From Canna indica (Eukaryota; Streptophyta; Magnoliopsida; Zingiberales; Cannaceae), in assembly GCA_034359265.1 (NCBI GenBank), contig CP136892.1:81708001-81772000 (forward strand): a DNA stretch of 64,000 nucleotides. Direction: 5' to 3'. Shown one piece after another: positions 45,780-57,465 of the stretch; within the stretch, counting starts at the first letter, position 1, and each line of letters begins with the position of its first letter. Under the pieces are notes generated by a model. It saw nothing but the letters and a program-made list of their open reading frames with translations. It searched no databases and was not told where the DNA came from. Made by a program: the position numbers and the translations under genes.

Positions 45780-47930
45780 TTACTCAGCAAGACTGTAAAT
45801 AAATGTAGATCGACTCTTTTTAAGATTAGAGAATTTTCAGATAAGTCATTTGATGTATGCCGACGATATCTTGCTAATTTTTTGAGCTTCCCACAAAGAT
45901 CTAATCACAATGCGTGATATCTTTGATAAATATGCATATTTTGCTGGACAAATAATTAATCTAACTAAATCAGAGGTTTTTTTCCCTAAAAATATTTCTC
46001 AAATTATCAGACAATAAATTTCCAATAGTCTAAATATGAAAATAGAGGTTTTTCTCTTTAAATACTTAGGAACCGTTATTGCTCCTATAAGGTCTCCCAC
46101 TTAGGCCTTAGACTTAGTGCTGGGGCAACTTCAAAGTAGGCTTGGCTCATGAAAAAATAAATTTCTCTCCCAGGCCGGGAGAGTGGTCCTAATTAATTCT
46201 GTTATAAATTCTATCATGATCTACTCTATGGTTGTTCCTTGATTCTCAATAAAGCACATAAACAAAATTGAATGTCTCATTAGAGAATTTTTATGATCCT
46301 CCTCTAGTGAGAAAAAAGGGATTCACCACATTAGTTGGGATGTTATCACTAAACCAAAGAGACTTTGAGGCCTGGGTATTCATGACCTTCACTCTAAAAG
46401 TCTGGCCCTCCAAGCTAAACAAATGTTTGCCTACTTTAATGAAACCTCGTCACCATGGGTGAACTTGATTTCCATCAAGTATAGAAATCCAATGATTATG
46501 TATGAAACTGATAAAAAATGCTCTTGGAGTTAGCATCTCTTTAGGCATACTTTCTCCTTATTCATTCATGGTTGTTTAAAGTTAATTGGTTATGGTGTGA
46601 ATTCTTCGGTACTTATGGATAATTGACTGTTTGATTTACCTTTATGTCTTAAGCCATCATTTTTTAACATGAATTTAATTAATGCATCAATTAATGTGAA
46701 TTCTTTAATTACTACGCAAAGTTGGAACCTTGTTGTGTGTAATGATTGCTTTGGCCCTGTGGTGGTGGAGTTCATTAAGAGGATAGATTTGTCGATGAAT
46801 CCCTATGATGATAATCTTATTTGGAAAGAGGTTACTGGGGGTAGTATTACCATCAAGTCCGCCTATAATTTTCTTAGAAGTCATGTGCCATCAACCGAGC
46901 CAGTAGATGTTTGTTCGAATAATCTTTGAAAAATTACTAGCGCCCCTAAAGTCAAATTTTTCTATTGGAAACTTTTTCACCTTAGGCTACCAACTGGATC
47001 TAGGCTAGCTTACCTTGGATTGAATGTTGATGACTCTTGTCCTCTCTGCCTTGGCGCTCCCGAATTATTCCTCATTTATTTATAGAGTGCCCTTTTGCAC
47101 TGAACATTTGGAACCTTCTTCATGATAAAATTGGTGTAAACCTTAGTCCCCCGTTGGTTTGGGATTCTGACTCATAATTTTTCTCCAATAGTCCAAAAGA
47201 TGCTTATCATCAAGCTCTTCTTGCTAATGGATATTGGTACATCTGGCACACTAGAAATTTGTTAATGCACGAGGTCAGGCAGCACATCCCCCTTCCCTTA
47301 GTGAACCAAATTATTTCTTTTATTGTAGCTTACTACAGTAAACCTAGGCCTGAGGGCAATTTGACAACACTTTCTACCTCCATCAAATGGTCTCCTCCAC
47401 CACTTAGTATTCTTAAAATAAATTGTGATACATCTTTTTTGAATATGACAGGCAGTATTGGTTTTATTATAAGATCATCGGATGGATATTGTGTCTCGGC
47501 TGTCAGCTCTTATATGGAGGGTGGATCCGTTCTCTTTTTGGAAGCTTTGACAATCAAACATTGCCTACTTTTTGCCTCGGAAAAAAATCTCCCGTGTTTT
47601 CAAGTGGAGACAAAATTCAAGATTTTGGTTGATACCTTGACTAACAAGATAAATGTTCAGTGGGAAATCAGCTCTGTTGTAGTGGACATTTTTTACCTTG
47701 TTGATCAATGTAATTTTGTTAACTTTTTATTTTGTTATCAAGAGGCGAACAAAGATGCTCATTAGGCAGCAACTCGGGCACGCCGACAGCACGATCTCGC
47801 GACTCGGCCCGGCTACTTCTCGATTCGATGGGCTGCACCACAAAATTTTTTATATTAGAAAACCCCGGGTATTACATATGATTCATTGCTGGTTATGATT
47901 TTATTTGACACCCTAACTACTTCTTGTATT
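45780..47930 (+). mobile_element. L1-type LINE, decayed (RT to RNase H part)
   Basis: Plus-strand fragments in order: SHLMYADDILLIF (about 45850-45885) with the reverse-transcriptase YADD active-site motif; a thumb-like segment; a KFFYWKLFHLRLPTGSRLAY region ending DDSCPLC (about 46950-47050), the zf-RVT domain; and SILKINCDTSF followed by GSIGFIIRSSDGYCV (about 47400-47490), the RNase H domain of plant L1 elements. Many stops and frame changes occur, so it is dead. The 5' half is absent. The upstream boundary is only approximate and no target duplication was found. Confidence 0.82.
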
Positions 47931-48040
47931 TAGAGATGCTAAAAGTCAATTAGTTTGGATTTCCTTTTTCTTATTTGCAATGCGCTCTTCATCTCTGTGA
48001 CACTACAGAAATCTGAGAGGTGATCAAGCGCGCCCATTGA

Positions 48041-48058
48041 GAGAGAGAGAGAGAGAGA
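48041..48058. repeat. (GA)n microsatellite
   Basis: About nine GA units in an otherwise unremarkable segment after the LINE. Confidence 0.85.
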
Positions 48059-48664
48059 TGAATAATTATTGGGGGAAAGGGGGTGAGGGGAATCTATTGA
48101 TATGAGTGGGAGTGGAGGGTATATATAGAGAGAGAGGGAGTACTGAGAGAGAAACTAGATTAATTATGGAGTGCCATAATTGCGTGAATAATTGTTGCAT
48201 ATATTGTATGTAATACATCTGAACCTGAGCTATATAGCTAGTTGTAAACAAGTACTGTGTGGGGTCCAGTTAATTTGAAAGCTATGTGGTTTCATCATAA
48301 TTGTTTTACTGAAGCCAGTTGCTAAATCTGGGTTCTTAATTATATATATATTAGTAAAAAAATCAAGATATATGACACGAATCTTAAATTCTTAATCACC
48401 AATATATGTGTTTTTGTCATAATTATTTTTATTATATGTCACCACGTAAACTCATTTCTAGTTGGTTCTCTAGATTCTGAAGATCTTTGATGCTAAGGCT
48501 AGAAAGCTCTTCCCCAACAAAAACATAATTTTCTTTGCTTATTTAGCATTTTTCTTTAATAGTATTTAGCTTCTCACTACAACATCCCAAAATATTGATG
48601 CATGCACTACGAAAATTCTTGTTACTTAAGTTAATGAATGTATGTAAGCTAATGTATCATACTT

Positions 48665-49545
48665 ACTCTCCTAGGATGCCCTGAAAATATAAAGAAAATA
48701 GCTTTACCATAAAAATATTAAAAATGTTCCATCTGGTTGAGCTATGACAATTTTAGTTTTTGCTACGAACTTATTTCTACTAGAAATTCACTCATTAGAT
48801 GTTTATTGCATTTGTATCTTTATCTAATGCTGCTTAAATGATAATTTTGTGACTGACAATGAAAGAAAAGAGAAAGGCAGCAATGAAATAACAAATTTTA
48901 TTGTTTCTCTTGTCCTTCTACATATTTTTTATTTTGATCTATTTTAAACCATTTTTAAAAAGATGTTAACATTTTCTTTCAGTGACTTAGTTTCATGTAT
49001 TTTTTATAGTGTTAACTAGCATTTGTAGGGTTAGGAGCTCATCTATTATATTCCTTGGGACAAAAAGATTTTAGTCGTTTCCTTGTATTTAGATATGCTA
49101 AAAGTCAATTAGTTTGGATTTGAGGCAATGGTGTTAGTTATTAAGCAACACATTGTGCAAACTATTTATTCATTACATCGATGTCTATATGTGAAAAGAC
49201 AATCATCTTTAGTAGAAAAATGCATGATTTACTTTCTTATTTGTCTCAGTTATTTGTCATACATACAATTTGAATGATGTATTTTCTTGCCGTGGTTAGT
49301 ATTTTTTCAAACAAAAAGGTAATTGTCTTTTTGTCCGTTGTACAATATTACAAAAATTATTACGAAAAAGTAAGTACAAGAATTGAACATATTATTGTCT
49401 CATACTGCTGCATCTTTTCCCCCCTTGTTTTGTTGATGAAATGCTCCTCTTCGTTCACACCAGTTTTGCATCTTGAACATGTTTTTTTATGGTAATAAAT
49501 GTACAACTTTAAATATTTTCTTTCGGTGACTTAGTTTCATATTGA
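48665..49545 (+). pseudogene. Nicotinamidase locus tail, copy 0 (intron plus possible last-exon relic)
   Basis: This segment matches the region following the NIC head in copy 2 (54540-55420) almost base for base. It starts in intron-like sequence (CTGAAAATATAAAGAAAATA) and includes a CTTGC(C/A)GTGGTTAG junction followed by an open stretch at 49274-49495. That open stretch has a faint resemblance to the VVGICT...VVVYS part of nicotinamidases, too weak to rely on. No head exon precedes it, so it is a truncated copy. Confidence 0.5.
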
Positions 49546-50132
49546 TGACATGTCTTATTATGTAATTAATCTTAATAAATAATATATATTCATTTGTGAA
49601 AACTACTTTTTCATAAATAGATGTCAACATAAAAAATAGATGTCAACACTTTCTTTGAGCGACTTAGTTTCATGTGTTTTTTTATAGTGTTTTCTAGCAT
49701 TTGTAGGGTTAGGAGCTCCTCTACTCTTCTCCTTGGGATAAAAAGATTTTAGTCATTTCAATGTATTATACTCTCGTTACAAAGTCATCTCTTGTTGGCA
49801 TGGATTTTTCATTAAACCCCGCTTGCACTAGCATTTGATGGGTCCAAATAAAAAAATTCATGGTGCACAAAGTAGCAAAAATGTACTTTATTTACTTTTT
49901 TTTCATGTAATTTTCCTCTTAACTTTCTGATATGTGTTATTACATTGTTGGCTTTTGATTAAAGGTATGACAATAAAAAAAAATTTCTTTCATAATTTTC
50001 ACGAAGATAAAGCTAAAGAAAATATTGTATTCCGATCATTAGTAACTTAGTCAACTATTTTTTTAATTGTTGTTGAGTCTTTTACAAATATATCATATAT
50101 TGATTATTATTTTTCAATTAATAATTTGTAGG

Positions 50133-51060
50133 GTAAATTTGTTGATACTATTAAAATTAGTGTGGATTGGAGATACCTTATTAAAACTGAGATACAACAA
50201 CAAGTTGAAGGTACTTTATATGTTAATGTCTATTGTTACGGCATGTAAGAAAATTAGATTAAAATATTTTTAATATTTGTGTATGTTCATTAATATATTT
50301 GTTTTTTTTCAAAGATGTGTTGGGCTCTTTCCATTACTACGACTATTGAAGCGCATTACAATAAATCAGTGGATGAAGTGAAGAACCATTTATCACTGTC
50401 CAGTCAATATATGATCAATACTCTTATCACAGAACCTAAGCAGAAAAGGTTTCAGCATGCATACAGCAAAGTTCAAAATTTTCTTCGTGATAAAGGATTA
50501 TATACCACGGATGTTTATCCATTTGAAGGAAAGAAATCAAAAAAGGAAACACAGGTAAAAACAAATAATATATAGATAAAGTAGTTAATGAAATCGATTT
50601 AAATTTAACTAATCTTATATTTTTTATATGCTTTCATGTTAGCCGCCAAAAGGGGAGAGAGTTTTTACATTTGAAGGAGAGGTGATTGAGAGGGTGGATG
50701 AAGATGATATTATGAAAGTGGTAGCTGCGGATGGACCAGTTGTGGGAGTCCTTAATATTTGTCATTCATTTTTTAATCTGGGAGAGATAAATACAACTTT
50801 TTTTCTTTAAAGTAGTTTAAAAATTAATAAAATATAAAAATAACTAATATTTTTTGTGCTAAAATTTTAAAATATAGATAGAGGAGCTACTACTAGAGGC
50901 ATGCTACATTCTATATGCATTGTTGGCTACAGAACCATGGAGGGTACAATTTTTTGGATAATCAAAAATTCTTTCGGAGTCAATTTGGGGGAAAGTGGAG
51001 ATGAAAAAATTATCCAAAAATCTAGGTGTGGTCTCTTTTTTGCACAATATGGTATTCAAT
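50133..51060 (+). pseudogene. Papain-like cysteine peptidase (C1A) relic, copy 1
   Basis: Exon-like pieces: about 50133-50237 (KISVDWRYLIKTEI, the start of the mature domain), 50315-50554 (CWALSITTTIEAHYNKSVDE, around the catalytic Cys, with LSLSSQYMIN in place of the usual LSEQELVDC), 50643-50790 (VIERVDEDDIMKVVAADGPV, then VVGVLN) and 50878-51060 (YRGATTRGMLHSICIVGYRT with the catalytic His, then FWIIKNSFG with the catalytic Asn). The order and spacing fit C1A peptidases. The usual QGxCGSCW context is lost, splice phases between the first two pieces do not join, and no signal or pro-domain is seen. Confidence 0.75.
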
Positions 51061-51816
51061 GGTTTGTGTTATCTATTAACTTTTTATTTGATTCATTTGT
51101 TTATTTTTATTAATATAATTTTTAAATTTTAACTCAATTTCTATTTGATTATAGAGTTTGGCCAAAGTAAGGATTGAACATTTCGGTAACATTACTAAGC
51201 TTGCATCCCTTATGAACTTTCTTTGCTTAATTTTTTAATAATACTTTATAATTAAAATTCCCCATTTCTCCTTCCTCACGGTTTTGATATCGGACCTATT
51301 ATCTCCCACGTACTAAAAAATAATCTTCCTAGGGGTTTTGAATCGAAATCATTGCTAATGCGATTTTTTATTGCTTTTCGGTGGTGATTATTTAGAGTAG
51401 GATTATGATGTAATTTACAAAAGATGTGAACCTTGAATTTTTTCAATTGTTTGACATCCTTGTTGATTAGATTTTTGTTGCTTTGTGGTGCTGATTATGA
51501 TGCAATTTACAAAAGAACATGTGACTTTGTATTAAAACTTGTATAAAAGGTTGTTGGAGTGAATGTGAATCAACATTTTAAATCAATTCAACAATTTGTA
51601 ATGCATAAAAAGTTTCAACAATGTGGATTTTTGTAATCAACATCACTCTTAATTCATTTGTTTGTTTCTTTTGTAATTTTGAGGCTCAAGAAGTCCATAG
51701 ATGTTTGTTTATATTATCAAAAGAAATCATTTAGTTGTTTATGTTTAACCTTTGAATTCAGTTTGTATTATCCTCCGTGTAAGGCCCCAACTGAGCCTAA
51801 TAAATAGATAGCAACG

Positions 51817-52220
51817 ATGGTGGAGGAGGCTACAACCTTGGCCAAGAAGTTCGCCAACAAAAATTGGCCCATCTTTGCTTTGCTTGACACCCATCGTCCT
51901 GATAAACATTAACATCCATATCCACCTCATTGTATAATTGGTTCGGGTGAAGAAAAATTAGTCCAGGGTAATACTCAGCTGCCTTTGGCATTAATTTCCA
52001 AACAAAACTTTCGACAATAGTTTTGAGTATTCCTTGAGTGTCAATTGCAACTCTGAAATAATTTATTTTCAATTTGAGAAATGAAGCTCTTGAGTGGTTA
52101 GAGAAGAATCCAAATTTCACTGCAAGGCAGAAAGATTATATCAATGGATTCATTGATTCCATTGAGAAGAATGGCTCAAATGTGTTCTCAGATTGGGTGA
52201 AAAAAAATGAAATCAAAATT
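51817..52220 (+). pseudogene. NIC: Nicotinamidase (NIC) first-exon relic, copy 1
   Basis: The frame from ATG 51817 reads MVEEATTLAKKFANKNWPIF, ALLDTHRPDKH, a stop codon, then YPPHCIIGSGEEKLVQ. After a stretch of about 110 bp without homology it continues EALEWLEKNPNFTARQKDYI, NGFIDSIEKNGSNVFSDWVK, KNEIKI and a GTAAG donor at 52221. Plant nicotinamidases (isochorismatase-like hydrolases that deamidate nicotinamide in NAD salvage) have the same order: ALLDTHHPDKPEHPYPPHC, GTxEEKLVPALQWLE, DGFxGSIEKDGSNVF. The in-frame stop and the lost PALQ link make it non-functional. The downstream exon is missing. Confidence 0.82.
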
Positions 52221-52424
52221 GTAAGACATCTATCTTCTTATACATTTTGAAATATTTAACCATTCTTGATTACCCAAGGATTAACTCTCCTACAATGCCC
52301 TGAAAATATAAAGAAAATAGCTTTATCATTAAAAATATAAAAAAATGTTCCATCTAGTTGAGCCATGACAATTTTAGTTTTTGCTACGAATTTATTTCTA
52401 CTTGAAATTCACCCATTAGATGTG

Positions 52425-53310
52425 TAAATCTGTTGCTACTATTAAAATTAGTGTGGATTGGAGACACCTTATTAAAACTGAGATACAAGAGCAGGTTGAA
52501 GGTACTTTATATGTTAATGTCTATTGTTACAACATGTAAGAAAATTATTTGTGTATGTTCATTAATATATTTGTTTTTGTTCAGATGTGTGTTGGGCTCT
52601 TTCCATTACTGCGACTATTGAAGCGCGTTACAATAAATCAGTTGATGAAGTGAAGAACCATTTATCACTGTCCCGTCAGTATATGATCAATACTCTTATT
52701 ACGGAACCTAATCAGAAAAGATTCCAGCCTGCATACAGCAAAGTTCACAACTTTTTTCTTGATAAAGGTTTATGTAACACAGATGTTTGTCCGTTTGAAG
52801 GAAAGAAATCAAAAAAGAAAACATGTGTAAAAGCAAATAATGTATAGATAAAGTAGTTAATGAAATCGATTTAAATTTAACTAATCTTATATTTTTTTAT
52901 ATGCTTGAGTTTTTACATTTGAACGAGAGGTGATTGAGAGGGTGGATGAAGATGATATTATGAAAGTGATAGCTGTGGATGGACCAATTGTGGGAGTCCT
53001 TGATATTTGTGATGCATTTTTTAATCTGGGAAAGATAAATACAACTTCTTTCTTTAAAGTAGTTTAAAAATTAATAAAATATAAAAATGACTAATATTTT
53101 TTATGCTAAAATTTTAGGATATATATAGGAGCTACTACTAGAGGCACACTACATTCTATATGCATTGTTGGCTACGGAACCATGGAGGGTACCAATTTTT
53201 GGATAATCATAAACTCTTTTAGAGTCAATTGTGGGAAAAGTGGAGATGAAAAAGTTATCCAAAAATCTAAGAGTGAATGGCGGTCTCTTTTTTGCATAAT
53301 ATGGTATCCA
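52425..53310 (+). pseudogene. Papain-like cysteine peptidase (C1A) relic, copy 2
   Basis: Tandem copy of the relic at 50133-51060. Pieces: about 52440-52533 (ISVDWRHLIKTEI), 52585-52831 (CWALSITATIEARYNKSVDE), about 52905-53030 (VIERVDEDDIMKVIAVDGPI, with the first bases of this exon deleted relative to copy 1) and 53126-53310 (YRGATTRGTLHSICIVGYGT, FWIIINSFRVN). The Lys-Asn of the Asn-active-site region is changed to Ile-Asn. Non-functional for the same reasons as copy 1. Confidence 0.72.
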
Positions 53311-54068
53311 AGGGTTGTTGTTATCTATGAACTTTTTTTTTATTCATTTGTTTATTTTTATTAATATAATTTCTGAATTTTAATTCAATTTCTATTTGAT
53401 TATAGAGTTTGGCCAGAGTAAGGATTGAACATTTCGGTAATATTACTAAGCTTGCATCCCTTATGAACTTTCTTTGCTTAATTTTTTAATAATACTTTAT
53501 AATTAAAATTCCCCTTTTCTCCTTCCTCAGGGTTTTGATATCGGGACCTATTATCTCCTACGTACTAAAAAATAATCTTCCTCGGGGTTTTGAATCGAAA
53601 TCATTGCTGATGAGATTTTTTATTGCTTTTTGGTGGTGATTATTTAGAGTAGGATTATGATGTAATTTACAAAAGATGTGAACTTTGAATTTTTTCAATT
53701 GTTTGACATCCTTGTTGATTAGATTTTTGTTATTTTGTGGTGCTGATTATGATGCAATTTACAAAAGAACATGTGACTTTGTATTAAAACTTGTATTAAA
53801 AGTTGTTGGAGTGAATGTCAATCAATATTTTAAATCAATTCAATAATTTGTAATGCATAAAAAGTTTCAACAATGTGGATTTTTGTAATCAACATCACTC
53901 TTAATTCATTTGTTTGTTTCTTTTGTAATTTTGAGGCTCAAGAAGTTCGTAGATGTTTGTTTATATTATCAAAAGAAATCATTTAGTTGTTTATTTTTAA
54001 CCTCTGAATTCAATGTGCATTGTCCTCCGTGTAAGGCCCCAACTTAGCCTAATAAACATATAGCAACG

Positions 54069-55398
54069 ATGATGGAGGAGGCTACAACCTTGGCCAAGAA
54101 GTTCGCCAACAGAAATTGGCTCATCTTTGCTTTGCTTGACACCCATCATCCTAATAAATCTGAACATTCATATCCACCTCATTGTATAATTGGTTCGGGT
54201 GAAGAAAAATTAGTCCAGGGTAATACTCAGCTGTCTTTGGCATTAATTTCCAAACAAAACTTTCGACAATAGTTTTGAGTATTCCTTGAGTGTCAATTGC
54301 AACTCTGAAATAATTTATTTTCAATTTGAGAAATGAAGCTCTTGTGGTTAGAGAAGAATCCAAATTTCACTGCAAGGCAGAAAGATTATATCAATGGATT
54401 CATTGATTCCATTAAGAAGAATGGCTCAAATGTGTTCTCAGATCGGGTGAAAACAAATGAAATCAAAGTTGTAAGACATCTATCTTCTTATACATTTTGA
54501 AATATTTAACAATTCTTGATTACCCAAGGATTAACTCTCCTACAATGCCCTGAAAATATAAAGAAAATAGCTTTATCATTAAAAATATTAAAAATGTTCC
54601 ATCTAGTTGAGCCATGACAATTTTAGTTTTTGCTACGAACTTGTTTCTACTTGAAATTCACCCATTAGATGTTTATTGTATTTGTATCTTTATCTAATGT
54701 TGCTTAAATGACAATTTTGTGGCTGACAATGAAAGAAAAGAGAAAGGCGGCAATGAAATAACAAATTTTATTGTTTCTCGTATCCTTCTACATACTTTTT
54801 TTATTTTGATCTATTTTAAACCATTTTAAAAAAGATGTCAACATTTTCTTTCAGTGACTTAGTTTCATGTGTTTTTTATAGTGTTAACTAGCATTTGTAG
54901 GGTTAGGAGCTATCTATTCTTTTCCTCGGGCAAAAAGATTTTAGTCATTTCATTGTATTTAGAGATGCTAAAAGTCAATTAGTTTGGATTTGAGGCAATG
55001 GTGTTAGCTATTAAGCAACACATTGTGCAAACTGTTTATTCATTACATCCATGTCTATATGTGAAAAGACAATCATCTTTAGTAAAAAAATGCATGATTT
55101 ATTTTCTTATTTGCCTCAGTTATTTGTCATGTATACAATTTGAATGATGTATTTCCTTGCAGTGGTTAGGATTTTTTCAAACAAAGAGACAATTGTCTTT
55201 TTGTCCATTATAGATTATTATAGAAACTATTACGAAAAAATAAGTACAAGAATTAAACATATTATTGTCTCATACTGCTGCATCTTTTTTCCCCTTGTTT
55301 TGCTGATGAAATGCTCCTCTTCGTTCACACCAGTTTTGCATCTTGAACATGCTTTTTATGGTAATAAATGTATAAGTTTAAACATTTTCTTTCATTGA
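54069..55398 (+). pseudogene. NIC: Nicotinamidase (NIC) relic, copy 2, with following intron and possible second exon
   Basis: From ATG 54069: MMEEATTLAKKFANRNWLIF, ALLDTHHPNKSEHSYPPHC, IIGSGEEKLVQ, then the same non-homologous link as in copy 1, then WLEKNPNFTARQKDYING, FIDSIKKNGSNVFSDRVKTN and a GTAAG donor at 54471. The stop seen in copy 1 is absent here, but the link carries one. The Trp expected in SDW is Arg. The segment 55162-55398, after a CTTGCAG acceptor, may be a worn second exon (weak similarity only). The catalytic-cysteine exon motif VVGICTDIC is not recognisable in intact form. Confidence 0.78.
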
Positions 55399-55399
55399 C

Positions 55400-57430
55400 T
55401 TAGTTTCATTTTGGGTATGTTTTATACTATGGTACTTTGTGTAAATCCCATGTAAGTATTATTATAACACTATACAATATTTGAGAACCTTAAATGAAAA
55501 AACTTTTTGAAAATCTCATGTACAATATTATTATAACACTATACTGTATAGATTAGAAATAGTATTTGAGGGGGGTTTGGTATTTCGTATAAATCTCATG
55601 TATTTATATAATTTTTGAAAAATCTTAAATGTGATATTAATTAATGCATGAATTAAAAATAGTGTATCAAGAGCCCCTTGGACACCATGTATAAGTTCCT
55701 TGTATAGTTGTATCTATACAACATTTCAAAAACATTAAATAGAATATTAATTAATGCAGAGGTTAGAAATAGTACCTCAAGGGCCCGTTTGGTTTGCTAA
55801 AAAATGGGGGACTGGACTGGACATCCGCCTATATCCTCCGTTTGGTTTGCAAAAGAAGCTTCGGGACAAGGACTTCTCCTTGTCCGGGACAGGATTTCCA
55901 CCCGTTTTGGTGTACCGAGAAATTTCTCGGTACACCGAAATACGGCGGAGGACAAGGGCTGCAATTGTCAAAATTATCCCTTCCTTCGACGGAGCCGGGC
56001 CACCATCGTCGAACTGGTCGCGGAGGTCGGGGAGAGGGCGGACGTGTCGCCGGGATGATCGTCGGCGGCCGGGAGGACCGAGCGGACCAGAGGAAGGCGG
56101 GGCTCGGGCGGGCGTCGGGTGGAGAGGGAGACGAGTGAGGGAGAGGGTATTTATTTAATAATTTGGGTAATTAAAGAAGAGAGCTGTATCATATGAAATT
56201 AGATTAATTTATGAATTATTATGGTATTTTTGTAGTTGATCGTAGAGTCGTCGGATCGAGTCGAGGTGAATACCAAAGTTGTAAATTTTCACGCGCTGAA
56301 CGCGATGGTGGTGTCAGATTTCAGATTGGAGATCGTTTGGTATGATTTTTATATTTTTCGGTATTATCCTATTATTGTACTTTTAGGTTAGTTGAAAACT
56401 TATTAGTTAAACTATATATTAGTTGAAAAATATTTGATACTATATATTAAGATTTTTTTACATATTAATCAATTTCAAGACTAATTTATAAGGGTATTTT
56501 AGTCATTTTATCATGTACAGTACTTTGTTATAGCGAAACAAATGCAGGACAGGACGGAATATCGTGTCATGTTCTTGACGAAACAAACACGGTATAGCTA
56601 CTGTTCCAGGACACCTGATGTCCTGTCCCTGTCTGGTGTCCTGTGACGAGCAGTTTGTGAACCAAACGGGCCCCAAGAGTATGTTTGATACTCTGTATAA
56701 GTCTCATGTATAATATACAATATTATATAGTATTTAAAAAATCTTAAATGAAGTATTAATTAATGCAGTGATTAGAAATAGTACCTTAATATATGACCAG
56801 TTTGATACCTTATTTAAGCCCCACATATAGTATTATCACAATACTATACCGTGTTTGAGAAATCTTAAATAATGTACTAATTAATGCAATGATTAATTAG
56901 AAATGGTACCGCTCATTTGGTACCTTGTATAAGCCCCCCGTATCTATATAGTGTTTGAAAAATCTTAGATAGAATATTAATTAATGCGAATATTATAAAT
57001 AGTAACTCAATGGTCTATTTGACACCTTGTATAAGCCTCATGTATATATCTATACACCATTTAGAAAATCTTAAATGATATTAATTAATGCAGCAATTAG
57101 AAATAGTACTCAAGAGCCCGTTTGGTACTCTATATAAGCCTGATATATAATATTATCACAATACTATACAACGTTTGGAAAATCTTAAATAGGATATTAA
57201 TTAATACATGAATTACAAATAGTACCTCAAGAGCCGGTTGGTATCATGTATAAGCCACTTGCATAGTATTATCACAATATTATATCGTGATTACAAATCT
57301 TAAACGATGTATTAATTAATGCAGTGATTAGAAATAGTACCTCTATGACTTATTTGCTCTGTATAAGTCCTCTGTACAGTATTAATACTATATAATATTT
57401 GAAAAATCTTAAATGATGTTAAGAACATTA
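55400..57430. repeat. Diverged tandem repeat, about 100-125-bp units
   Basis: Recurrent order in each unit: ATTAGAAATAGTACCTCAAGAG, CCCGTTTGGTACC, TTGTATAAGCC, a TATTATCACAATACTATA block, TTTGAAAAATCTTAAAT, ATTAATTAATGCA. At least nine copies can be traced (starts near 55553, 55645, 55760, 56770, 56890, 56990, 57094, 57212 and 57327). The array is interrupted at 55781-56673 by an inserted element. No coding potential. Confidence 0.85.
55781..56673. mobile_element. Inverted-repeat DNA element, 893 bp, CAA duplication
   Basis: Ends GGGCCCGTTTGGTT and its exact inverse are flanked by CAA at 55778-55780 and 56674-56676. Removing the element and one CAA restores a normal repeat unit (AGTACCTCAAGAG), which proves the insertion. 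The tip GGG...GTTTGG and the 3-bp duplication suggest PIF/Harbinger (Tourist-like), although that group prefers TTA/TAA. The interior has a GC-rich block (55960-56130) with open frames but no transposase motif. Confidence 0.82.
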
Positions 57431-57465
57431 AGTAAAAAGATGTGATAAGAGAATCAATTAATTAA

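Larger units (their letters stand above)
48665..55420 (+). repeat. Local tandem array of a peptidase + nicotinamidase segment
   Basis: Two block types alternate. The papain-like block occurs at about 50133-51800 and 52425-54060, the nicotinamidase block at 51817-52420 and 54069-55420, and a tail of the latter also at 48665-49545. The order is therefore tail0, peptidase1, NIC1 (cut short), peptidase2, NIC2. The copies are very similar over kilobases, including introns and spacer, so duplication was segmental and not too old. At about 52425 the NIC1 intron jumps straight into peptidase2, marking an internal deletion or unequal-crossover joint. A partial extra copy of the tail lies at about 49632-49770. 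Confidence 0.85.

Noticed and set aside
49274..49495. Open frame of 73 codons as a gene (and its twin at 55144-55398)
   Set aside because: It has no independent promoter or start context and lies in the duplicated nicotinamidase tail. At best it is a worn exon.
55754..56158. Open frame of 134 codons
   Set aside because: It spans the left end of an inserted inverted-repeat element and two alternative frames are equally open. No conserved motif is present.
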